DNA of 6,160 nucleotides from the NCBI GenBank assembly GCA_937124525.1, contig CAKZLA010000275.1:1-6160 (forward strand), read 5' to 3'. Source of the stretch: an uncultured Desulfobacterium sp. (GTDB taxonomy: Bacteria; Desulfobacterota; Desulfobacteria; Desulfobacterales; Desulfobacteraceae). Positions 1 through 5,766 of the stretch are shown here, one piece after another (within the stretch, counting starts at the first letter, position 1; the number at the start of each line of letters is the position of its first letter). Under the pieces are notes generated by a model, which saw nothing but the letters and a program-made list of their open reading frames with translations, did not search any database and was not told the origin of the DNA. A program made the position numbers and the translations under genes.

Positions 1-2
1 TG

Positions 3-431
3 GTGGAAAAAAAGGCCCAGGTGGAGGGCATTGACATGGCTCAGCAAATTGCCCATGACACCCCCCCATTCCAGGGCGATGCCTCCCAATTCCAGCAGGT
101 GATTTTAAACCTTGTAAACAATGCCATGGATGCCATTGCCGAAGCCCATGGTACCTCCGGGGGAGTGTTGCGAATTAAATCGAATAAAACAGACCAGGGA
201 GATGCTGAAATCAAAATTTTTGATAACGGCATGGGGATCTCTCCAGACAATCTTGAAAAGATTTTTTCGCCTTTTTTTACCACAAAACCCGTGGGGAAAG
301 GCACAGGGCTTGGATTGTCGGTGTGTTACGGCATTATAAGAAATTTAGGGGGAACCATGGCAGTGGAGAGCGAAAAAGGCAAGGGAACCACCTTTGTGAT
401 CACCCTGCCAGCGATACATGCTACCTCATAA
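3..431 (+). CDS. Sensor histidine kinase, C-terminal ATPase domain (5' end outside window)
   Basis: The reading frame is open from the left edge, so this is only the last 142 residues of a larger kinase. What remains is a nearly complete HATPase_c domain, which binds ATP and phosphorylates the kinase's histidine. The N box is at residues 31-44 (QVILNLVNNAMDAI, with the Mg-binding Asn), the G1 box at 74-78 (DNGMG), the F box at 88-92 (FSPFF), and the G2 box at 98-104 (GKGTGLG). A terminal GKGTTFVITLP strand closes the domain. The boxes resemble NtrB-like, PAS-containing kinases. The dimerisation/phospho-His helix and any sensor or membrane part lie upstream and cannot be seen. The response regulator 177 bp downstream on the same strand is the obvious partner, by position. 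The GTG at base 3 is not the true start. Confidence 0.95.
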   Translation: MEKKAQVEGIDMAQQIAHDTPPFQGDASQFQQVILNLVNNAMDAIAEAHGTSGGVLRIKSNKTDQGDAEIKIFDNGMGISPDNLEKIFSPFFTTKPVGKGTGLGLSVCYGIIRNLGGTMAVESEKGKGTTFVITLPAIHATS

Positions 432-608
432 TACGTTTTAATATTGACAGGATAGGAAGGGGTCGGGCGTTCCGGGAACTTCTGGCTTGCATAAATTGGG
501 ACGAATAAACCCCATAAGCCAAGCCTGCCCTCGCTCGCTCTCTACCCCGTTCTATAATGGCAATCAGGGATAAAATTTAGAACCCAATACAAACAGGAGG
601 GCTGAAGC
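432..608 (+). promoter_or_regulatory. Intergenic region before the response regulator, possible promoter
   Basis: This 177-bp gap separates the kinase from the regulator. It contains a TATAAT at 553-558, but no good -35 element at the right distance, and a TTGACA at 444-449 with no matching -10. A weak nested dyad is also present: GGCTTG at 484-489 pairs with CAAGCC at 519-524, around TGGG 497-500 / CCCA 511-514. No U-tract follows it, so it is not a standard terminator. A short TCGC tandem lies at 531-540. The gap could carry a separate promoter for the regulator-transporter genes, but the sequence alone does not prove it. Confidence 0.25.
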
Positions 609-1064
609 GTGGAAAAAATGAAACTGTTATTGGTGGATGACGAAGAAAGATACCTGAAAACAACCAAACGGCTAATGGAAAAAAGAGGGTATGCCGTGGC
701 CGTGGCAACGAGCGGTCCCGAGGCATTGGAGCTACTTCAAAAAAGAATCATTCATGTGGTGATTCTGGATGTCAAGATGCCCGGCATGGACGGCAACGAG
801 ACCCTGAAGGCAATCAAGCAGCTCTATCCCCTGGTGGAGGTGGTGATGCTCACCGGCCATGCCACGGTGGACTCTGCCATTGATGGATTGAAATCCGGGG
901 CCACGGATTATCTCATGAAGCCAGCCGACATTGATGAGATCATTGAAAAAGCAGAGGAGGCCTATGAAAAAAGACAGCGAATGGAAGAAAAAATCCGGGT
1001 GGCCCAGAGCAAAAAATTCATGAGATCCCCCCGGGAAATCCTCAAGGACGATGACGACGAATAG
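609..1064 (+). CDS. Stand-alone CheY-like response regulator (receiver domain only)
   Basis: This 151-residue protein consists of one receiver domain and a short charged tail. Visible receiver residues are the acidic pair D10-D11, the phospho-acceptor D54 in ILDVKMPG, the switch threonine T82 in LTGHA, and the conserved K104 in KPAD. After about residue 120 comes a charged helix and an acidic end (DDDDE). There is no DNA-binding, GGDEF or other output domain, so a phosphorelay step or protein-contact output is most likely. The GTG start at 609 is preferred because AGGAGG at 595-600 lies 8 bases upstream, whereas the in-frame ATG at 618 would be 17 bases away. It follows the kinase gene and precedes the transporter by only 24 bp, which suggests it is co-transcribed with the transporter. 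Its receiver closely resembles that of the CBS-containing regulator at 3932-4831. Confidence 0.95.
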   Translation: MEKMKLLLVDDEERYLKTTKRLMEKRGYAVAVATSGPEALELLQKRIIHVVILDVKMPGMDGNETLKAIKQLYPLVEVVMLTGHATVDSAIDGLKSGATDYLMKPADIDEIIEKAEEAYEKRQRMEEKIRVAQSKKFMRSPREILKDDDDE

Positions 1065-1076
1065 AACCATACTTTT

Positions 1077-1081
1077 GGAGG
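1077..1081 (+). promoter_or_regulatory. Ribosome binding site of the transporter gene
   Basis: GGAGG lies 7 bases before the ATG at 1089 in the 24-bp gap after the response regulator. It fixes this start and supports translation from a shared message. Confidence 0.75.
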
Positions 1082-1088
1082 TTGATTA

Positions 1089-2936
1089 ATGAAAAAATCA
1101 AAGCCGGTCACCGGATATGACAAGTACATCAATTGGAAATTGTTTATCATTCCTGTTATCCTTTTTTTTGCCGTTCTTGTAATGCCAACCCCCCATGGCA
1201 TGAAGGATGTGGGCATGGAATACAATGTGGGTCCCAAAGCTGTGGTTAATCATATCACCATGGCATTGTTCCAGCAGGAAAGTTCATCCGTGGAACAATG
1301 GCAATTGCTCACGGCAAAAATCATGGAACAGAACATGCGCATTGGTGCTTTGCAAAAAGCACGTTTTCTTAAACGGAATGCCAAATGGTGTAAAAAATAT
1401 AAAATAGAGGTAAACAAAACCAATTTTGACAAGGCCCATACTTATATCAAGGAGAATGTAACGGAGCAGGATTTTAAAACTATCATGACAAGCTCATTGG
1501 TACTGAGAAAGGACGGTCTGCAATACAAAGATCAGACCGGCAGTGATAAAGCCGCTGCCGACAAGGGTGCCTGGAAGATCAAGGTGGCCATTGCCATGGG
1601 GCTTTTTGTGGTGTTTTGTTTTTTAACGGAGTGTATCCCCTTGCCGGCAGTGGCTTTTTGCATCGGCTTGATCCTTGTGTTCACAGGCGTAGTCTCACGC
1701 CAGGAAGTGGCCATGCTTTATTGGAGTGATGCCTGCTGGTTCATCATGGGAAGCCTGATGTTTGCCGCCGCCTTTGTTAAGACCGGGGTGGACAAACGGG
1801 TGTGCCTCATGATGTTTAAAAAACTGGCGGTGCCCAATATTAAATGGATCACCCTGATCTTTTTTCTCATTATCACGCCTTTGGCCGCCTTTATTTCCGA
1901 TCATGCCCTGGCAGCCATGTTTCTTCCCATCGGTATGCTCTTATACCAGAACAGCCTGACCCGGGAAGTGCCGGAAGATAAAGAACTTGCAAAAATGCTG
2001 ATGATCAGTATTGCCATGGCCTGTAACATCGGCGGCCCCGGTGCCCCTTCCGGCGGTGCCAGGAACGTTATCATGATGACCTATCTCACGGACATGTTTG
2101 GCATGGACATTGGTTATTTCCAATGGGTCACCTATTGTTTTCCCTTTCTCATTCTCATGATCCCGGTATCCTGGTTCGTCATTAATTTCAGATTTAAACC
2201 CCAGATCATCTCTCTTGCCCCGGCCATGGAGCACCTACAGACAGAAATAGGTAAAATGGGAAGATGGAACAGAAATCAGATCTGGGCCTTGATCATCTTT
2301 ATCATTATGGTATTTGGGTGGTTTACAGAAAAAGCCTTTTACAACATGGGCATTTATCCCGTTCGTCTGGGTATTGGCGTCATCGCCGTTGCCGGTGCCG
2401 TGGGGTATATCCTCACCGGCGTGGTAAATTGGCGGGATTACCAGGAAAAGGTGGACTGGGGTGTTGTATGGCTCTATGCCGGTGCCATTATCTTTGGGCG
2501 GGTGCTGGACCAAACCGGAGCTGCCTATTGGCTGGCACGATCCGTCATTGATTTTCTGTCACAGTTTGGCATGGAATCCGGCTTACCCCTTCTTGCCATC
2601 AGTAATGGATTAACCTCCATCTTAACCAACCTCATGGCCGACGGCCCTGCTGCAGCATCCGTGGGACCCATCACCCTGAACATGGCAGGCATGGTGCATC
2701 CCGGCACCACCTATCTGCCCTTCATGGCCATGGCAACGGCTATCTCGTCTTCCTTTGCCTATTGTCTGATCATCGGCACACCACCCAATGCCATTGTGTA
2801 TGCCAGTGGGTACCTTGAGCCCAGAGATTATCTCAGGGCTGGAATTCCCCTGTTTTTCTTTGCCAATGTGGTGTTATTGCTGCTCACCGGTGTTTACTGG
2901 ACCCTGAGAGGGTTTGGCGGAATGCCTGGGTTTTAA
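1089..2936 (+). CDS. SLC13/DASS-family anion:sodium symporter-like permease with extracytoplasmic insertion
   Basis: This 615-residue inner-membrane transporter belongs to the divalent anion:Na+ symporter superfamily (CitT/INDY/NaDC type), whose members import dicarboxylates, citrate, sulfate or related anions. Family evidence is the two-fold repeat: a first half with ISDHALAAMFLPIG (269-282) and CNIGGPGAPSGGARN (312-326), and a second half with NLMADGPAAASVGPI (514-528) and IIGTPPNAIVYASG (561-574), the latter a strong DASS signature. About a dozen hydrophobic segments are visible, for example 17-32, 163-181, 183-202, 214-230, 253-269, 345-366, 398-412, 424-444, 458-472, 545-562 and 585-602. 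Two oddities stand out. The usual SNT motifs read SDH (270-272) and approximately ADG (517-519). A hydrophilic stretch of about 130 residues (33-162) separates the first and second membrane spans and should face the periplasm. Family typical length is about 450-500, so the insertion explains the extra size. Substrate cannot be assigned. Confidence 0.92.
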   Translation: MKKSKPVTGYDKYINWKLFIIPVILFFAVLVMPTPHGMKDVGMEYNVGPKAVVNHITMALFQQESSSVEQWQLLTAKIMEQNMRIGALQKARFLKRNAKWCKKYKIEVNKTNFDKAHTYIKENVTEQDFKTIMTSSLVLRKDGLQYKDQTGSDKAAADKGAWKIKVAIAMGLFVVFCFLTECIPLPAVAFCIGLILVFTGVVSRQEVAMLYWSDACWFIMGSLMFAAAFVKTGVDKRVCLMMFKKLAVPNIKWITLIFFLIITPLAAFISDHALAAMFLPIGMLLYQNSLTREVPEDKELAKMLMISIAMACNIGGPGAPSGGARNVIMMTYLTDMFGMDIGYFQWVTYCFPFLILMIPVSWFVINFRFKPQIISLAPAMEHLQTEIGKMGRWNRNQIWALIIFIIMVFGWFTEKAFYNMGIYPVRLGIGVIAVAGAVGYILTGVVNWRDYQEKVDWGVVWLYAGAIIFGRVLDQTGAAYWLARSVIDFLSQFGMESGLPLLAISNGLTSILTNLMADGPAAASVGPITLNMAGMVHPGTTYLPFMAMATAISSSFAYCLIIGTPPNAIVYASGYLEPRDYLRAGIPLFFFANVVLLLLTGVYWTLRGFGGMPGF

Positions 2937-2958
2937 TCCACTTTAACGGGATGGTGTC

Positions 2959-3108
2959 ATGAAAAAGCAAGAAAAAGGTAATAACGATGCATGGAAGACC
3001 CTATTTAAAAATGGAACAATAAAATTTTCCAAAGAGGCTGAACGCAAATTCTTTTTTTACATGACGATCATAATGCTTTTGGCCGGTATTTTTGTAAAAA
3101 TAACATAA
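2959..3108 (+). CDS. Small single-span membrane protein, 49 residues, unknown function
   Basis: An ATG at 2959, 22 bp after the transporter stop, opens a 49-codon frame ending at TAA 3106-3108. The protein begins MKKQEKGNNDAWKTLFKNGT, a polar and basic N-terminal half. One hydrophobic segment follows at about residues 31-47 (FFFYMTIIMLLAGIFVK), and it ends KIT. This matches a small inner-membrane subunit with its N-terminus in the cytoplasm. The ribosome binding site is weak (GGGATGG at 2948-2954). Its place directly behind the transporter on the same strand, with a lysine-rich start and a clean span, argues that it is a real gene and perhaps an accessory subunit of the transporter. I recognise no family. 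Confidence 0.6.
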   Translation: MKKQEKGNNDAWKTLFKNGTIKFSKEAERKFFFYMTIIMLLAGIFVKIT

Positions 3109-3176
3109 CAGCCAAGCCCTGACGGAGACGGCGTTTCATCTGTTCAGGCTGGAATAATGGGGAAAGGTGCAGGACA

Positions 3177-3707
3177 ATGTTTAAATCCAGTATAAAAAAT
3201 TGTCAGTTCTATGCTTATGCCATTGTTCAGCTGTTGATCGAGCCTGGACAATTCTTCAAGGAACTGCCGGAAAAAACCACAGTGAAAATGACATTGGGGT
3301 TTATGGTTCTCAGCAGTGTATTTTATGCAGCGGCAAGTCTCTTGACCGGGGCCTATGAGCAACCGGTATGGATAATGGGTATTATATTCTTCATGAATGC
3401 CCTGGGAACGGTGTTTATCTCCGCCATCATCGGCTACGTTACCATGATGATGCTGGTGGGGAAAAAAGAACCCTTTCCAGGGATACTCAGTATTTATACC
3501 TTTTCCTCGGGGGTTACACTTTTTCTTTCATGGCTTCCCTTTATGTTGTGGTTCACAGAGCCGTGGAGATGGTGGCTGCTATACACAGGATTTAAAAACA
3601 GCTGCGGCGTGACAGGAAAACAGGCTTTCTGGATTGTATGTGTCTCGCTTGTGGTACAGGGCTGCCTGTTATATTCAGCCATGGTGGCCTTTGGAACCAT
3701 GGGATAA
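3177..3707 (+). CDS. Yip1-like multi-span membrane protein
   Basis: The protein is 176 residues and mostly hydrophobic. It resembles the bacterial Yip1 domain family: an N-terminal amphipathic stretch with EPGQFFKELPE (22-32), where the family usually has a P..FF element, then membrane spans at about 37-58, 64-92, 107-128 and 150-172. The third is preceded by GKKEPFPGILSIYTFSSGVT, in the place of the family's conserved G..Y..a.... segment. Bacterial Yip1-like proteins have no well-defined biochemical role; they are small inner-membrane proteins. The ATG at 3177 is supported by GGAAAGG at 3161-3167, 9 bases upstream; a closer AGGA at 3171 sits too near. It lies 68 bp after the small membrane protein, probably in the same operon. 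Function in anion transport or sensing is inferred from position only. Confidence 0.7.
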   Translation: MFKSSIKNCQFYAYAIVQLLIEPGQFFKELPEKTTVKMTLGFMVLSSVFYAAASLLTGAYEQPVWIMGIIFFMNALGTVFISAIIGYVTMMMLVGKKEPFPGILSIYTFSSGVTLFLSWLPFMLWFTEPWRWWLLYTGFKNSCGVTGKQAFWIVCVSLVVQGCLLYSAMVAFGTMG

Positions 3708-3806
3708 CGCCAATCAAAGGGTTTATTGTCGAAGGACTATTTATTAAACCTCCATGATCACGTTTTTTATATCACACATATTCAGGAAATATTGGGCTTG
3801 CATGAG

Positions 3807-3822
3807 TGGCATTATGGTTGGA
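3807..3822 (+). promoter_or_regulatory. Possible sigma-54 promoter upstream of the CBS response regulator
   Basis: TGGCATTATGGTTGGA matches the sigma-54 pattern TGGCAC-N5-TTGCA at the right spacing: a full TGGCA at the -24 side and TTGGA instead of TTGCA at the -12 side. It lies about 110 bp before the regulator start, inside the only long gap of the cluster (3708-3931). The -12 GC is the most conserved part and is imperfect here, so this is a candidate only. The rest of the gap shows no convincing gene or terminator. Confidence 0.25.
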
Positions 3823-3920
3823 ATATCGAATTCACATGGATTCTAATTGATAACGAGAACACAAGCCTGATCCCGCTTTGCCAGAAGATATGCAAAAAAC
3901 GTATCATAGAGTGAACACCA

Positions 3921-3925
3921 AGGAG
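3921..3925 (+). promoter_or_regulatory. Ribosome binding site deciding the start of the CBS response regulator
   Basis: AGGAG lies 6 bases before the ATG at 3932 and 9 before the ATG at 3935. The frame stays open upstream to a TTG at 3878, but that region has no receiver homology and the ribosome binding site would lie inside it, so the longer form is unlikely. Confidence 0.75.
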
Positions 3926-3931
3926 ATCATA

Positions 3932-4831
3932 ATGATGAGTCAGATAAAAGTATTAATGGTGGATGACGAAAAGCGATTCCGTGACACCACAAAAAAGATT
4001 CTCAATAGACAAGGGTTTGAAACCATTCTGGCGGACAGTGGAGAAGATGCCCTGGACAAAATGGATCAAGCCCCGGATGTGGTGATCCTGGATATCAAGA
4101 TGCCCGGCATAGATGGACATGAAACCCTGATAAAAATTAAGGAAATAGATCCCAAATTACCGGTGATCATGCTCACTGGCCATGGCGCCATGCCCTCGGC
4201 AAAGGAAGCCCTGGAAGAAGGTGCCTTTGATTACCTGAGCAAACCATGTGATATCAATCTTTTGGCCGAAAAAATCAAGGAGGCCTGCCGCCTTAAAGAT
4301 AAAACCTCTGTTCCCCAGGAGCGCAGTGTGGTGGATATCATGATTCCCATTTCAGAATACTCCACCATCCAGGAAAACAAGACCATCAAAGATGCCATCA
4401 ACCGTCTGAAAAGATCTTTCATCACCAAGATGGCCACCAGTCGACTTATGGAAACCGGACATCGTTCCATTTTGGTGGTGGACAGTGCCCAACAGGTTCA
4501 GGGAGTCCTCACCATCCGGGATCTCATGGAAATGGTGATGCCCGGGTACCTTTCTGCACCCAAACCCTCCCTGGCGGACAGCATTGAATATTCCCCCATG
4601 TTCTGGAAAGGAATGTTCACCATGGGCGTCCGGCAGATGGGGGAGACATGCCTGTCCGAGGTAATGTCACCCTCCCCTGCCCCCATTGATGGCCAGGCAA
4701 ACTTGATGGAGGCAGCCTATCTCATGCTTGAGGCAAACCAGCGACGTCTCATTGTTACAGTGTCCGGTAAAACCAGTGGAATTATCCGGGAACAGGAGCT
4801 GTTTTTTGAGATGGAACGGCTTATTAATTGA
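3932..4831 (+). CDS. Response regulator with receiver and tandem CBS domains
   Basis: The 299-residue protein combines a phospho-receiver with a CBS pair. Receiver residues are D11-D12, phospho-acceptor D54 (ILDIKMPG), T82 (LTGHG) and K104 (SKPCD), covering residues 5-120. A linker leads to CBS1 at about 134-204 (starts VVDIMIPISEYSTI; contains GHRSILVVDS and GVLTIRDLMEMV) and CBS2 at about 241-295 (starts LSEVMSPSPAPI, ends IIREQELFFEM). CBS pairs usually bind adenine nucleotides (AMP, ATP, SAM and others) and change the activity of their host, so this protein probably joins a phosphorylation signal to cellular energy or metabolite state. No DNA-binding domain is present. The neighbouring transporter and membrane proteins are plausible targets, by position only. 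The receiver is a close relative of that at 609-1064, with matching LDxKMPGxDGxETL and VxMLTGH blocks, which points to duplication within the module. Confidence 0.93.
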   Translation: MMSQIKVLMVDDEKRFRDTTKKILNRQGFETILADSGEDALDKMDQAPDVVILDIKMPGIDGHETLIKIKEIDPKLPVIMLTGHGAMPSAKEALEEGAFDYLSKPCDINLLAEKIKEACRLKDKTSVPQERSVVDIMIPISEYSTIQENKTIKDAINRLKRSFITKMATSRLMETGHRSILVVDSAQQVQGVLTIRDLMEMVMPGYLSAPKPSLADSIEYSPMFWKGMFTMGVRQMGETCLSEVMSPSPAPIDGQANLMEAAYLMLEANQRRLIVTVSGKTSGIIREQELFFEMERLIN

Positions 4832-4904
4832 TCTCCTGATACTACAGCGCTACTTAGGGCTCACTCAAAAACAACTTAACATTTTGGGCATCTTTCATTC
4901 ACTG

Positions 4905-4964
4905 GTTGACACTTTTTCACAACATTCCCTTATTTTCTGGGAATCTCTTCAAAAAAGTGTCAAC
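4905..4964. repeat. Nested inverted repeat between convergent genes
   Basis: GTTGACACTTTTT (4905-4917) is matched perfectly in reverse complement by AAAAAGTGTCAAC (4952-4964), a 13-bp dyad. Inside its 34-bp spacer lies a second dyad: ATTCCC (4924-4929) against GGGAAT (4939-4944) with a 9-base loop. The right arm covers the stop codon (4960-4962) of the minus-strand Fe-S protein gene. Neither strand has a U-tract immediately after the outer stem, so a simple intrinsic terminator is not a good fit. It might act as a bidirectional transcription stop, a protein site, or be a relic of an insertion element whose termini carry a TGTCAACT-like end. Confidence 0.6.
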
Positions 4965-5766
4965 TACTTTTCAGGGGATATGAAGGATGCCCTAATTTTC
5001 GTATTATTTTGGCAAGAAAATCAGAAACCCTTTTTGGTTCTGGCTTGTCCAGGTTAGGATCAATTCGATCAATGGAATTGAATTGGCGTATTTCAGGTGA
5101 TGCATAGTTTAAATACTCACGTGTTGTAATTTTATTCTGCCAATTGCCCGTCAACCTGGCAAGAGCTATCCCGCCCAAAAAGAGAAAAACAAGAGTCAAA
5201 GCGATAAATCCTGAAGTGAAAGATCTTTTTCCGTTAAAAAGGGAGAATTGAATGGTGTCTTTTTCCGGACAGCTTTCTATGCATGCCAGACATGCGAAAC
5301 ATCCCGTTGAATTGATCCATATCTTCTGGCGTATGGGGATCATTCCCGGACAATTTTTTTCACATTTCCCGCACTCGGTGCAACTGGAAGAATGTCGGCG
5401 GATTTTGCCCATGCTGAATAGACCGATCAGTCCCAATAAAGCCCCGTATGGGCATAGATATCGGCACCAAAAATTTTGAATGAAAATAGATAACAACAGG
5501 AGTCCAATCAAGACAAGAAGGGCTGTGGTTGAAATCTGAGTAAAAAATTTAAGCATTTTTATATCTGCAAAACGATTGTAAGGGCTTTGGATAAATTGTT
5601 CAATGCTGTGGATAGGCATTTTATAAAATACCTGGTAGATGAAGAATCCGGCAATCAGATATTTTAAGGAGCGTAATGAAAAATCAATAAAGGATGGAAG
5701 TTTTAACTTTTTTTTGAACAAAAACATACGCAATAGAATGTTTTTAACATAACTATAATTTACCAT
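4960..5766 (-). CDS. 4Fe-4S polyferredoxin membrane protein (NapH/NosR-like), probably N-terminally truncated
   Basis: Numbered from the ATG at 5766 (268 residues). Membrane spans are at about 33-47, 78-99 and 186-205. Between them is CRYLCPYGALLG (101-112), a Fer4_5-type CxxxCP motif, followed by two cluster motifs, CTECGKCEKNCP (129-140) and CFACLACIESCP (156-167). This suits electron transfer between the quinone pool or a periplasmic partner and cytoplasmic or membrane redox enzymes. Homologues I recall carry an upstream Fer4_5 unit (a further CxxxCPxG segment with spans) before the part that starts here at about KKKLKLPSFIDFSLRSLKYL. That unit is absent. The frame stays open to a GTG at 5835, but none of the candidate starts (5835, 5808, 5766, 5727) has a Shine-Dalgarno sequence, and the stretch before 5727 is antisense to a Tat-signal ORF. 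I read it as a gene missing its 5' end, possibly non-functional. The 5766 start is a compromise. Confidence 0.8.
   Translation of the reverse strand: MVNYSYVKNILLRMFLFKKKLKLPSFIDFSLRSLKYLIAGFFIYQVFYKMPIHSIEQFIQSPYNRFADIKMLKFFTQISTTALLVLIGLLLLSIFIQNFWCRYLCPYGALLGLIGLFSMGKIRRHSSSCTECGKCEKNCPGMIPIRQKIWINSTGCFACLACIESCPEKDTIQFSLFNGKRSFTSGFIALTLVFLFLGGIALARLTGNWQNKITTREYLNYASPEIRQFNSIDRIDPNLDKPEPKRVSDFLAKIIRKLGHPSYPLKSS
5754..5759 (+). promoter_or_regulatory. Possible -10 element for the Tat-signal ORF
   Basis: A perfect TATAAT lies 5 bases before the ATG at 5765, with no ribosome binding site and no good -35 at the normal distance (the nearest TTGAAC at 5714-5719 is 34 bases away). If used, the transcript would be leaderless or nearly so. 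It could equally be a chance match in AT-rich DNA. Confidence 0.2.

Noticed and set aside
3115..3150. Hairpin AGCCCTGA / TCAGGCT between the small membrane gene and the Yip1-like gene as a terminator
   Set aside because: The stem has a bulge, the loop is 21 bases, and no U-tract follows. The genes are likely co-transcribed.
3718..3751. GGTTTA / TAAACC dyad after the Yip1-like gene as a terminator
   Set aside because: The 6-bp AT-rich stem is too weak, and the T-run at 3763-3768 is not adjacent to it.
3726..3914. Open frame of 62 codons from TTG in the gap before the receiver-CBS gene
   Set aside because: TTG start, poorly placed AAAGGG, no recognisable family, and it ends just before the regulator's ribosome binding site. 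Its composition fits chance in AT-rich intergenic DNA.
3878..3931. 18-codon upstream extension of the receiver-CBS protein
   Set aside because: It starts at TTG, adds residues with no receiver homology, and contains the strong AGGAG that serves the ATG at 3932.
4728..5057. Plus-strand frame of 109 codons across the end of the receiver-CBS gene and the inverted repeat
   Set aside because: It overlaps the CBS2 coding sequence in another frame and then runs antisense into the Fe-S gene. No motif or ribosome binding site is seen.
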